Assembly (NCBI GenBank): GCA_902800795.1
Contig: CADCFQ010000023.1
Coordinates: forward strand, 15,365-56,356
DNA length: 40,992 nucleotides
Direction of reading: 5' to 3'
Source of the DNA: an uncultured Ruminococcus sp.
Lineage (GTDB): Bacteria > Bacillota > Clostridia > Oscillospirales > Ruminococcaceae
Shown here: positions 1-8,033 of the stretch, piece after piece
How positions within the stretch are numbered: position 1 is the first letter of the stretch
How the letters are laid out: every line of letters begins with the position of its first letter
Made by a program: the position numbers and the translations under genes
Notes under the pieces: generated by a model
What the model was told of the DNA's origin: nothing
Database searches by the model: none
The model's input: the letters and a program-made list of their open reading frames with translations, nothing else

Positions 1-322
1 TGAAGATGGTGTTGAGATACATCATAAGCAGCAGAGGCTTGTCGGTCTTTTTTCTCAAGGAGACCACCATTTTGAATATCTCATCAAGGTTGACTCCGCC
101 CTCAAGCGCTCTCAGTGATGCTTTCTGTATCGTGGGACCCTCTGCTATGGGGTCAGAGAAGGGAACACCTATCTCAACTATATCAGCGCCGTTATCGAGC
201 ATAGCTAAAACGTTCTTCTCGCTTGCTTCAAGGTCGGGGTCGCCGGCTGTTATAAATGTTATGAGCGCCTTTCTGTTCTCCTCTGCCAGCCCGGCAAAGC
301 AGCTGTCTATCCTATTGCTCAT
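1..322 (-). CDS. trpA: Tryptophan synthase alpha chain, partial (N-terminal part)
   Basis: Last gene of the trp operon, cut by the left edge of the window after about 107 residues. It converts indole-glycerol phosphate to indole and glyceraldehyde 3-phosphate and passes indole to TrpB. The visible part has the GDPD strand-loop, the segment [18 protein letters not shown] around the first catalytic acid, and PLLLMMYLN of the third strand. The family's first catalytic Glu (E. coli Glu49) is present. The second catalytic acid, Asp60 in E. coli (LADGPT), is Glu here (IAEGPT). The ATG lies inside the end of trpB, an 11-base overlap that suggests translational coupling. Identity is certain; the remainder of the protein is outside the window. 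Confidence 0.97.
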   Translation of the reverse strand, partial: MSNRIDSCFAGLAEENRKALITFITAGDPDLEASEKNVLAMLDNGADIVEIGVPFSDPIAEGPTIQKASLRALEGGVNLDEIFKMVVSLRKKTDKPLLLMMYLNTIF

Positions 323-1502
323 CAAGTTCAACTCCTTTGTATCTTGCTACCTGGTAAACGTCCTTGTCTCCTCTGCCGGAGAGGTTGATGACGATGATCT
401 GATCCTTTGTCATCTTCTTTGCCTGCTCCATAGCAGCCCATACAGCATGAGAGGACTCGATAGCAGGGATTATGCCCTCGGTCCTTGAAAGATACTCAAA
501 AGCCTCCACTGCCTGTGCATCGGTAACGCTCACATAGTCGGCTCTGCCGATGGTCTTGAGATAAGCGTGCTCCGGGCCTATGCCGGGATAGTCAAGACCT
601 GCCGAGATCGAATAAACTGGAGCTATCTGACCGTATTTGTCCTGAAGGAAAAGCGACTTCATACCGTGGAAGATAGCCATGGTCCCAAGCGCCATAGTTG
701 CGGCGGTATCGGGTGTGTCAACACCTCTGCCGGCTGCTTCTGCGCCGATGAGCTTTACATCCTTGTCCTCTATGAAATCATAGAAAGCGCCCATAGCGTT
801 TGAGCCGCCGCCCACGCAGGCGACCACACAGTCGGGGAGCCTGCCCTCAGCTTCTCTGAGCTGTGCCTTTATCTCCTCGCTGATTATCTTCTGAAAATCC
901 CTTACCATAGTCGGATAGGGGTGAGGTCCCATTACCGAGCCTATGCAGTAGAACGTTGTGTCGATGTTTGATACCCAGTCACGGAACGCTTCGTTGATAG
1001 CGTCCTTGAGGGTGGCTGTTCCGCTGTCAACGCCAGTTACCTTGGCGCCCAGCAGGTTCATCCTGAACACATTGAGGGACTGTCTTTCCATATCGGTGCT
1101 TCCCATATAGATCTCGCAATCCAGACCCAGCAGCGCACAGACAGTTGCAGTAGCGACACCGTGCTGTCCGGCGCCTGTTTCAGCGATGATACGCTTCTTG
1201 CCCATTTTCTTTGCAAGCAGCACCTGACCGAGACAGTTGTTGATCTTGTGGGCTCCGGTGTGGTTAAGATCCTCTCTTTTGATATAGATCTTAGCTCCTC
1301 CCAGATCCTTGGTCATCTTCTCGGCATAGTAGAGCAGAGAAGGGCGGTTAGCATAATCACGGTAGAGCTTAGCAAGCTCCTCTTTGAACACCGGATCGTC
1401 CTTATATCTGTCATAAGCCTCTTCCAGCTCATGAACAGCCGTCATGACAGTCTCGGGCACATACTGTCCGCCGAAAACGTCAAAGCGTCCTTTTTCATTC
1501 AT
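312..1502 (-). CDS. trpB: Tryptophan synthase beta chain
   Basis: A 396-residue PLP enzyme that condenses indole with L-serine to give L-tryptophan. The Schiff-base lysine is in HTGAHKINN (Lys86), and the PLP phosphate-binding loop is GGGSNAMG near residue 232. The TrpB signature FGGQYVPET is at residues 10-18, so this is TrpB1 rather than the longer TrpB2 type. The length is normal for the family. A GAGG ribosome site precedes the ATG. It lies 17 bases after trpF and overlaps trpA by 11 bases, so alpha and beta subunits are probably made together. Confidence 0.98.
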   Translation of the reverse strand: MNEKGRFDVFGGQYVPETVMTAVHELEEAYDRYKDDPVFKEELAKLYRDYANRPSLLYYAEKMTKDLGGAKIYIKREDLNHTGAHKINNCLGQVLLAKKMGKKRIIAETGAGQHGVATATVCALLGLDCEIYMGSTDMERQSLNVFRMNLLGAKVTGVDSGTATLKDAINEAFRDWVSNIDTTFYCIGSVMGPHPYPTMVRDFQKIISEEIKAQLREAEGRLPDCVVACVGGGSNAMGAFYDFIEDKDVKLIGAEAAGRGVDTPDTAATMALGTMAIFHGMKSLFLQDKYGQIAPVYSISAGLDYPGIGPEHAYLKTIGRADYVSVTDAQAVEAFEYLSRTEGIIPAIESSHAVWAAMEQAKKMTKDQIIVINLSGRGDKDVYQVARYKGVELDEQ

Positions 1503-1519
1503 TTTGATTCCTCATTTCA

Positions 1520-2137
1520 TTATAACTCTCTGACTGCTCGCACAAGCGCCAGTATCTTGTCTCTGTCCTTGATGCCTTCTGTCTCGCAGGAGCTTGAAGC
1601 GTCAACTCCCACAGCGCCGAGACCTTCGGTCAGTTGTCTTACGTTTTCCGCCGAAACTCCGCCTGCCAGCATAAAGGGGGTCTCAAAGACCGCACTCTTT
1701 ATTATCTGCGTGTCGGCAGTTTTTCCTGTTCCCCCGACAGCTCCCTTTACAAAGCTGTCGATAAGGAGCCTGTCGGCGCCCAGCCTGTCGGCTCTCTCGA
1801 TAGTGTCCGGGCTGTCTGCTCTTACGGCCTTCCATATCTCGCCGTCAAAGCAGCTGCGAAGCTTTTTTATATAGTCCTTATCTTCATTCCCGTGAAGCTG
1901 GATAACATCCGGCTTTTCGGGAAAGTTCTTTTCAATCTCGCTAATGGGCTCGTCAACGAAAACGCCCACAGTTTTTATCCCATTGTCAAGGCTTCCTTTG
2001 AGCTTCAAAAACGTCCCGGGGTCAATGCTCCTCTTAAAGCCCCCCGAGAGGATGAACCCTGCATAGTCGGGCTTGGCTTCATTGACAAAGCTTATGTCCT
2101 CTTTCCTGCGAAGTCCGCATATCTTGACGAACATCAT
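1520..2137 (-). CDS. trpF: Phosphoribosylanthranilate isomerase
   Basis: A 205-residue TIM-barrel isomerase that turns N-(5-phosphoribosyl)anthranilate into the open-chain carboxyphenylamino-deoxyribulose phosphate. The N-terminal KICGLRRKEDI carries the catalytic Cys. PDVIQLHGNE and the C-terminal phosphate loop LAGGVSAENV are typical of TrpF. The start overlaps the trpC stop by four bases (ATGA). TrpF is a separate protein here, not fused to TrpC as in E. coli. Confidence 0.96.
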   Translation of the reverse strand: MMFVKICGLRRKEDISFVNEAKPDYAGFILSGGFKRSIDPGTFLKLKGSLDNGIKTVGVFVDEPISEIEKNFPEKPDVIQLHGNEDKDYIKKLRSCFDGEIWKAVRADSPDTIERADRLGADRLLIDSFVKGAVGGTGKTADTQIIKSAVFETPFMLAGGVSAENVRQLTEGLGAVGVDASSSCETEGIKDRDKILALVRAVREL

Positions 2138-2910
2138 ACACCGTTCCTCAGAAGCATCAGTGTGTCAGCAATGTTTCCCGAGCGCATGAGCGTCTCACCG
2201 ATGAGCACTGCGTCCGCACCGTAAGCGCTGACTGTTCTCATATCCTCGTTGGTCTTTATCCCGCTCTCCGAGACAAGAACCTCGCATTTTGTAAGCTCTG
2301 CAAGTCTTGCGGTAGTCTCCAGCGAGACCTCAAAGTTTGTAAGGTCACGGTTGTTGATACCGAGACAGTCGGTAGGCAGGTCGCCCACCTTTTCTATCTC
2401 TTTCTCGTTGTGGACCTCTGTCAGCGTCTGGAGCCCCAGCTCGTGAGCGAGCGCCATATACTCCTGCATCTGTGCCCTGTCAAGGATAGCTGCGATAAGC
2501 AGCACCGCATCTGCGCCTATGGCTCTTGCTTCGTATATCGAATACTCGTCGATTATGAAATCTTTCCTGAGTATCGGTATAGCTATCTTTTCTCTGATAG
2601 CCTTCAGATACTCCGAGCTTCCCTGAAAATAATGCTCTTCTGTCAGGCAGGACACCGCTGCCGCACCGCTTTTCTCATAGCAGACAGCTGTCTCCACAGG
2701 CCTGAAATCAGGGCTTATCAGTCCCTTTGAGGGGGAGGCTTTCTTCACCTCGCAGATAACGCTTAGTCTGTCCTGCTTGAGCGCCCTGGCAAAGCTCACA
2801 GGTGTGTGTGAACACTCTCTGCACATAGCCTTGACGTCCGCAAGGCTGAGTCTTTGCTTTTCACGTTCAAGCTGTTCTTTTCTCTTTTCGCAGATATCAT
2901 CCAGTATCAT
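2134..2910 (-). CDS. trpC: Indole-3-glycerol phosphate synthase
   Basis: A 258-residue TIM-barrel enzyme that closes the indole ring, releasing CO2 and water. Diagnostic segments are ICEVKKASPSKG near residue 50 (catalytic Lys and phosphate-binding Ser), LRKDFIIDEYSIYEARAIGAD in the middle, and VLVSESGIK near residue 215. Length is normal for a free-standing TrpC. Both ends overlap neighbours by four bases (ATGA with trpGD upstream and with trpF downstream), so the GD-C-F section is translated as a coupled block. Confidence 0.97.
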   Translation of the reverse strand: MILDDICEKRKEQLEREKQRLSLADVKAMCRECSHTPVSFARALKQDRLSVICEVKKASPSKGLISPDFRPVETAVCYEKSGAAAVSCLTEEHYFQGSSEYLKAIREKIAIPILRKDFIIDEYSIYEARAIGADAVLLIAAILDRAQMQEYMALAHELGLQTLTEVHNEKEIEKVGDLPTDCLGINNRDLTNFEVSLETTARLAELTKCEVLVSESGIKTNEDMRTVSAYGADAVLIGETLMRSGNIADTLMLLRNGV

Positions 2911-4553
2911 TTGCCGGTGCTCCTGTTGGTGTATTCTATAAGTTCATTGAGCTTGCGCAGCGCTCTTCCGCTGTCGATAGCTTCTCTTGCGATCTCGATA
3001 CCCTCCTCGATAGAGCCGGCCTTCTCGCACACATAGAGCGCACAGCCGGAGTTGAGCAGAACTATATCTCTCTTGGGGCCCTTCTCGATGCCCTTTAAGA
3101 TATTGAGGGTTATCTGTGCGTTATCAAGTGCCGAGCCGCCCACGATATCGGAGAGTCTTCCTCTTCTCATGCCGAAGTCCTCGGGCTTTATCTCATACTT
3201 GATGAGCTTTCCGCCGTTTATCTCGCAGATAGTAGTAGCGTCGGAAATGGATATCTCATCGAGCCTGTCGTTTCCGTAAACCAGGAACGCTCTCTTGATA
3301 CCAAGGTTCATAAGCACTTTTGCCATAGGCTCCAGCAGGTCCTTGTCATAGGTGCCGAGGATCATATAGTCGGCTCTTGCGGGGTTAGCAAGAGGTCCTA
3401 AGATATTGAACACTGTTCTTATTCCTGTCTGTGCTCTTGTGGGGCCCACAAAGCGCATAGCGCTGTGATAGGACTGTGCGAACAGGAAAGATATCCCTAT
3501 ATCGTTCACTGCAGCCTCTGCCTGCTCGTGGGTGGACTGGATCTTTACGCCGAGAGCTTCGAGAACATCAGCCGCACCGCTCTTAGAGGATACGCTTCTG
3601 TTTCCGTGCTTGGCCACCTTCTGTCCGGCGGCAGCGATAACGAAGGAAGAAGTGGTGGAGATATTGAAGCTGTTTGCAAGGTCTCCGCCTGTTCCCACGA
3701 TATCGAGAACGTCGCTTACCTCGACCTTTGCCATCTTCTCACGCATTACCTTGGCAAAGCCTGTTATCTCGTCGATAGTCTCGCCCTTCATCCTCATAGC
3801 TGTCAGCAGAGCGCCTATCTGTGCGTCGGTAGCTCTGTCGGACATGATAATGTCCATAGCCTTGTGAGCTTCCTCTTGCGTCAGGTCGATGCCCTCTGTT
3901 ACCTTTTTGAGGAAGGGCTTGAGCTCTGTTCTTTCAGAAACAGGAACGCTGGGTCTTGCCGAAGCGCTGGTGTTTATTCCTGCGATATTGGAAAGGAAGT
4001 TTTCGATAATAGCGGAGCCTGCCTCTTTAGTCAGTATGGACTCGGGGTGGAACTGAACTCCGTAGGTCGGGTGGTCTCTGTGTCTGATCGCCATTATCTG
4101 AGCGTCCTTGTCGGTGGCTATCACAGACAGGCACTCCGGCATACTTGAAGGGTCAACGATGAGCGAGTGGTATCTAGCACCCTTTATCGTTGTCGGCAGA
4201 CCCGAGAACAGGGGATTGTCGGTGTTCAGCGTTATGGGTGTCTGCTTTCCGTGGAGCTGCTCTTTGGCGTGGATTATCCTTGCGCCAAAGGCTTCTGCTA
4301 TTGCCTGGTGACCCAGGCATACGCCAAGGATCGGGATCCTGCCCGAGAATGTCTTTACAGCCTCGACCGAGATCCCTGCGCTTTTCGGAAAGCCTGGGCC
4401 CGGTGAGATAACTATCGCACTGGGTGCCATTTTCTCGATCTGGTCAATTGTGATCTCGTCGTTTCTTGCCACAGTAATATCGTTTGTCAGCACACCGATA
4501 GCCTGATAGAGGTTATAGGTGAAGCTGTCGTAATTGTCTATCAGTAAGATCAT
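2907..4553 (-). CDS. trpGD: Bifunctional anthranilate synthase glutaminase / anthranilate phosphoribosyltransferase (TrpG-TrpD fusion)
   Basis: A 548-residue fusion. Residues 1 to about 190 are a class I glutamine amidotransferase: oxyanion loop ISPGPGFP, nucleophile Cys79 in GVCLGHQ, and the His-Glu pair in QFHPESI. After a short linker (about 190-212), residues 213-548 are the phosphoribosyltransferase: PRPP loop DIVGTGGD near 290, then KHGNRSVSSKSGAADVLEALG. The glutaminase half supplies ammonia to TrpE; the transferase half adds the phosphoribosyl group to anthranilate. A strong AAGGAGGG site precedes the ATG, 32 bases after trpS. The same fusion occurs in enterobacteria; many Bacillota encode the two as separate genes, as B. 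subtilis does. Confidence 0.97.
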   Translation of the reverse strand: MILLIDNYDSFTYNLYQAIGVLTNDITVARNDEITIDQIEKMAPSAIVISPGPGFPKSAGISVEAVKTFSGRIPILGVCLGHQAIAEAFGARIIHAKEQLHGKQTPITLNTDNPLFSGLPTTIKGARYHSLIVDPSSMPECLSVIATDKDAQIMAIRHRDHPTYGVQFHPESILTKEAGSAIIENFLSNIAGINTSASARPSVPVSERTELKPFLKKVTEGIDLTQEEAHKAMDIIMSDRATDAQIGALLTAMRMKGETIDEITGFAKVMREKMAKVEVSDVLDIVGTGGDLANSFNISTTSSFVIAAAGQKVAKHGNRSVSSKSGAADVLEALGVKIQSTHEQAEAAVNDIGISFLFAQSYHSAMRFVGPTRAQTGIRTVFNILGPLANPARADYMILGTYDKDLLEPMAKVLMNLGIKRAFLVYGNDRLDEISISDATTICEINGGKLIKYEIKPEDFGMRRGRLSDIVGGSALDNAQITLNILKGIEKGPKRDIVLLNSGCALYVCEKAGSIEEGIEIAREAIDSGRALRKLNELIEYTNRSTGK

Positions 4554-4585
4554 TTTGATTCCCTCCTTGGGAGTAAGCTCTCCGG

Positions 4586-5662
4586 TTACTTTACAAATCT
4601 TTCAAGGAAAGACTTGTCGTTGAAATAATTTATCCCTATTGCGTCTCTGACCTCTTCGACAGTCTTGTTGGAGACTTCGATGGCCTTTTCTGTGCCCTTC
4701 TTCAGGATGTTGAGCAGCTCGCCCTTGTCCTTTTCATATTCCTCTCTTCTTGCTCTGATAGGAGCCAAAAACTCCTGCATAACGCTGTTGAGGAACTTTT
4801 TGCACTTCATATCGCCAAGGCCTCCACGCTCGTAGTGTTCCTTCATCTCGTCAAGGTTCTTATAGTCGGGGAAGAACTTCTCAAAGTCCTCGTCTGTCGA
4901 GAACGCCTCGAGATAGATGAACACGGGGTTGCCCTCGGTGTGGCCGGGGTCGCTGACGTTTATATGAGTGGGGTCTGTATACATAGACATTATCTTCTGC
5001 TTGAGCGTCTTCTCGTCGTCCTTGAGATAGATGCAGTTGCCGAGAGATTTGCTCATCTTTGTGTTGCCGTCTATTCCCACAAGGCGGTTGCAGCTGGCGT
5101 TGTCTGGAAGAACAGCCTCGGGCTCTACCAGGATGTCACACTTATATATCCTGTTGAAGGAGTTTACTATCTCTCTTGCCTGCTCCAGCATAGGCAGCTG
5201 GTCCTCGCCCACAGGCACATACTTTGCCTTGAAGGCGGTTATGTCTGCGGCCTGGCTGATAGGATAGGTCATAAAGCCGACTGGGATGCTTCTCTCGAAG
5301 TCACGCATCTTTATCTCGTTCTTGATAGTGGGGTTGCGCTCCAGTCTCGACATAGTGACGAGGTTTGAATAATACATCGGCAGCTCATAGAGAGCAGGGA
5401 TGTGAGACTGAACGAGGAAGGTGGTCTTCTCGGGAGTAAGACCCACAGCCAGATAGTCAAGCATAACTTCCAGGATGTTCTGTCTTATCTTTTCGGGGTT
5501 GTCGGCGTTGTCGGTCAGCGCCTGAAGGTCCGCTATCATTACAAAGGTATCAAACTTGTCTGTGTTCTGAAGCTCGACTCTCTTTCTCAGCGAGCCTACA
5601 TAGTGTCCCAGATGAAGGGCTCCTGTTGGTCTGTCTCCGGTCAGGATTATCTCTTTTTTCAT
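4586..5662 (-). CDS. trpS: Tryptophanyl-tRNA synthetase
   Basis: A 358-residue class I aminoacyl-tRNA synthetase. The HIGH-type motif is HLGH at residues 17-20 in the context TGALHLGHYVG, and KMSKS is at 202-206 (GNTKMSKSLGN). The TrpRS signature PVGEDQ is at 150-155. It is slightly longer than B. subtilis TrpS. It sits inside the trp operon between trpE and trpGD, so it shares the T-box-controlled transcript: uncharged tRNA-Trp should raise both tryptophan synthesis and tRNA charging. It is separated from trpE by a 347-base gap filled with repeats. Confidence 0.96.
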   Translation of the reverse strand: MKKEIILTGDRPTGALHLGHYVGSLRKRVELQNTDKFDTFVMIADLQALTDNADNPEKIRQNILEVMLDYLAVGLTPEKTTFLVQSHIPALYELPMYYSNLVTMSRLERNPTIKNEIKMRDFERSIPVGFMTYPISQAADITAFKAKYVPVGEDQLPMLEQAREIVNSFNRIYKCDILVEPEAVLPDNASCNRLVGIDGNTKMSKSLGNCIYLKDDEKTLKQKIMSMYTDPTHINVSDPGHTEGNPVFIYLEAFSTDEDFEKFFPDYKNLDEMKEHYERGGLGDMKCKKFLNSVMQEFLAPIRARREEYEKDKGELLNILKKGTEKAIEVSNKTVEEVRDAIGINYFNDKSFLERFVK

Positions 5663-5689
5663 TGTTTATAATTCTCCTTATTATATGTT

Positions 5690-5970
5690 TTCTTTCCCTC
5701 ACCGCCTGCGGCGGCTCGGGGGTTTGCGAAAAATGCACCTCCCCCGCCTACGGCGGGGAGAGCATTTTTCGCCGTTTTTTTGTTCGTGTTTTCTTTCCCT
5801 TACCGCCTGCGGCAGGTTCGGGGCTGTGCTCAAAAAGGTGTTTTCCCTGCGTGGGAGATACCGTTTTTTCGCCGTTTTTTTGTTCGTGTTTTATTGCCCT
5901 TACCGCCTGCGGCAGATTCGGGGCTGTGCTCAAAAAGGCGTTCCCCCTGCGTGGGAGATACCGTTTTTCA
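5690..5970. repeat. Three diverged units of about 100 bp between trpE and trpS
   Basis: The 347-base gap between trpE and trpS holds a tandem repeat. The core ACCGCCTGCGGC starts at 5701, 5802 and 5902, and the block GCCGTTTTTTTGTTCGTG recurs exactly 100 bases apart (5771 and 5871). The second and third units are close copies; the first is diverged and carries a long hairpin: CGAAAAATGC (from about 5728) pairs with GCATTTTTCG, and inside it CCCCGCC-TAC-GGCGGGG (5742-5758) is a perfect stem. No reading frame looks real. The repeats would be transcribed in the trp mRNA. A TATAAT precedes the trpS ribosome site but no -35 box is visible. Confidence 0.8.
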
Positions 5971-6009
5971 CCGTTTTAAATGATCGTGGAAACTGCATTG
6001 GTGTTTCTG

Positions 6010-7485
6010 TCAGAGCTTTGAAGCTTCCTTGACTGCGTTTATAACAGCCATAGCCTTGTTGCAGGACTCCTCATACTCTGCTTCGGGGTCGGAGTCGGCA
6101 ACGACGCCGCCGCCTGCCTGGACATAAGCCTTGCCGTTCTTGAAAAGCACCGTCCTTATAGCTATGCACATATCCACCGAGCCGTCAAAGGCGATGTAAC
6201 CGACTGTTCCGCCGTAGAGGCCTCTTTTTGTGGTCTCCAGCTCGTCGATTATCTCCATAGCCCTTACCTTGGGTGCTCCCGAAAGTGTTCCTGCCGGAAG
6301 AACAGCCATAAGCGCATCCAGCGCTGTCTTGTCCTCACGAAGCTTACCCTTTACATTCGATACCAGGTGCATTACCTTTGAGTATCTCTCCACCAGCATA
6401 AAGTCCGTTACCTCAACAGTTCCGAACTTCGATACTTTGCCGATATCGTTTCTTCCGAGGTCTACGAGCATAGTGTGCTCGGCTCTTTCCTTGGGGTCGC
6501 CCAGGAGTTTCTGCTCGTTCTCGATATCCTCGTCGTGGGTCATACCTCTCTTAATGGTTCCTGCGATAGGTCTTGTTATGACCGTTCCCTGCTCAACGCT
6601 TACGAGCATCTCCGGCGAGGAGCCTGCCACAGCGTAGTCGTTGTGCTTGAAGTAGAAAAGATAGGGAGAGGGGTTTGTGGAGCGAAGCATCCTGTAAACG
6701 TCGAAGCTGTCGGGAGGGGAGTCGATCTCGAACCTCTGTGAGGGGACTACCTGGAAGATCTCGCCGTCCCTGATATATTCCTTGGCCTTCTTTACGTTTT
6801 CCATATACTGCTCCTTGGTGATGTTCGATCTCACCTCGGTGCTGTCCTCAAGCTTCTTTGCTGTCCTGAGTGCGGGAACGTAGTTCCTGAGAGTCTCTGT
6901 TATCTCGTTCGCTCTCTTTTCAAGCTCCTGATACTTAGCCTCGATATCGTCGCTCTTGTTGACGTTCTGGATTATGACAGCCTTGTTTGAAAGGTGGTCA
7001 TAAGCTACCAGTGTCTCGAACAGGTGAAGGTCTGCATCAGCAAGTCCCAGGTCATCATTGGGGACGTTTGTCAGGGTCTTCTCATAGTATCTTATCATAT
7101 CATAAGCGAAATAACCGATAAGTCCGCCTGTCAGCTTGGGATAGCTGTTGAACCTGGGCGAGCGGTGAGCTCTTGCAACACCTGTAAGATAAGCCACAGG
7201 GTCAACGTTCTCAACTGTCTCGTCTGCCTGGCCCTTTCTCCTGATGGTCAGCACATGGTCCTTCAGGATATACTCCTCTGTGGGGTCGATGCCTACATAA
7301 GAATATCTGCCCCACTTGTCCTTGTTGTCCACAGACTCCAGGATGAAGCAGTCATCATAGACCTCGTGCAGACAGTTGAACAGCTGGACCGGTGTGAAAG
7401 CGTCCATGAGCAGCTCATAGAACACGGGAACTGTCTCATATTTGTCCAGCAGTTTTTTCACTTCTTCGATCTTCGGATACAGCAT
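6010..7485 (-). CDS. trpE: Anthranilate synthase component I
   Basis: A 491-residue chorismate-using enzyme that, with ammonia from the TrpG domain, makes anthranilate. The N-terminal domain has the ILES motif (residues 48-51) that in TrpE binds feedback tryptophan. The C-terminal chorismate-binding domain carries FQVVPSQRFE, RPIAGTIKRG, LVDLGRNDIG, GTLSGAPKVRAMEIIDELE and the final GGGVVADSDPEAEYEE, all standard. Length is normal. A GGAGG site precedes the ATG by seven bases. It is the first gene after the T-box leader. Aminodeoxychorismate synthase (PabB) is the main alternative, but the ILES motif and trp context argue for TrpE. Confidence 0.97.
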   Translation of the reverse strand: MLYPKIEEVKKLLDKYETVPVFYELLMDAFTPVQLFNCLHEVYDDCFILESVDNKDKWGRYSYVGIDPTEEYILKDHVLTIRRKGQADETVENVDPVAYLTGVARAHRSPRFNSYPKLTGGLIGYFAYDMIRYYEKTLTNVPNDDLGLADADLHLFETLVAYDHLSNKAVIIQNVNKSDDIEAKYQELEKRANEITETLRNYVPALRTAKKLEDSTEVRSNITKEQYMENVKKAKEYIRDGEIFQVVPSQRFEIDSPPDSFDVYRMLRSTNPSPYLFYFKHNDYAVAGSSPEMLVSVEQGTVITRPIAGTIKRGMTHDEDIENEQKLLGDPKERAEHTMLVDLGRNDIGKVSKFGTVEVTDFMLVERYSKVMHLVSNVKGKLREDKTALDALMAVLPAGTLSGAPKVRAMEIIDELETTKRGLYGGTVGYIAFDGSVDMCIAIRTVLFKNGKAYVQAGGGVVADSDPEAEYEESCNKAMAVINAVKEASKL

Positions 7486-7509
7486 AAAATTACCTCCTTG
7501 GTATAAAAA

Positions 7510-7790
7510 ACAGCAATAAAAAAAGTCCTAAAGTCACAAAGCTTTTTCAGCTTGGGACGATAGAACCGTGGTGCCACCCAAATTCCCGGCAGTAGTCTGC
7601 CGGCTCACAGATACGCATTCTCGGAAGACTCTTCCTCGAAATCAATATCCTGTCCACTAACGCAGGAACCTCGGCGAGTGATACTCGATCTCTCTTTCAC
7701 ACCGCTCCTCACAAATCCATTCACTCTGACACCCGCTGTGCGTTCACACCGGCCACGCACTCTCTGAAAGCATCCTTCAAAGCTACTTAC
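7510..7790 (-). ncRNA. T-box leader (tRNA-Trp responsive) of the trp operon
   Basis: Untranslated leader read on the minus strand. Stem I has the AGAGAG bulge followed by a stem GTGCGT/ACGCAC whose loop holds GGTG, then the specifier region GTGAATGGA; the specifier codon TGG (complement of 7717-7719) calls for tRNA-Trp. The T-box sequence GGGTGGCACCACGG is the complement of 7566-7579. It is followed by a competing terminator: a stem formed by GTCCC and GGGAC/GGAC (complement of 7525-7558), then a T run at 7518-7524. Uncharged tRNA-Trp should stabilise the antiterminator and allow transcription of the operon. Motif assignment is by eye. Confidence 0.93.
7517..7558 (-). terminator. T-box terminator hairpin
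   Basis: The stem GTCC...GGAC, containing an inner AAGC/GCTT hairpin, is followed on the minus strand by seven T residues about 30 bases before trpE. Its 5' half follows the T-box sequence closely, as expected for mutually exclusive terminator and antiterminator folds. Confidence 0.8.
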
Positions 7791-7827
7791 TTTTGCTCAT
7801 AGGATTTAAGATATTTAATTCTTTTAC

Positions 7828-7856
7828 ATTATATTCTGTTTTCCCCTGTTTGTCAA
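7828..7856 (-). promoter_or_regulatory. trp operon promoter
   Basis: Perfect consensus on the minus strand: -35 TTGACA (complement of 7851-7856), a 17-base spacer and -10 TATAAT (complement of 7828-7833). Transcription would begin near 7821, giving a leader of about 335 bases that contains the T-box. Confidence 0.88.
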
Positions 7857-7949
7857 GGGCAGAAAGCACCGAAATGATGAACATTAAGTAAACAATAAAT
7901 TTACAAACCTTAAATTGCAAAGAATATAAAATAAATTTTTCCAAAAGCG

Positions 7950-7978
7950 TTGCATTTGAGGATAAAATGATGTATAAT
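7950..7978 (+). promoter_or_regulatory. Promoter of the AI-2E family permease gene
   Basis: -35 TTGCAT (7950-7955), 17-base spacer, -10 TATAAT (7973-7978). It is divergent from the trp promoter; the stretch between the two start points is AT-rich with no gene. Confidence 0.75.
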
Positions 7979-8033
7979 AAATATAAGTACATCTACTCGT
8001 ACATTTTATTGTACAGAACAAAGGGGAAAGCCT

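Noticed and set aside
7783..7992. A 69-codon minus-strand hydrophobic open frame upstream of trpE
   Set aside because: It spans both divergent promoters and the start of the T-box leader; it arises from AT-rich DNA and has no ribosome site.
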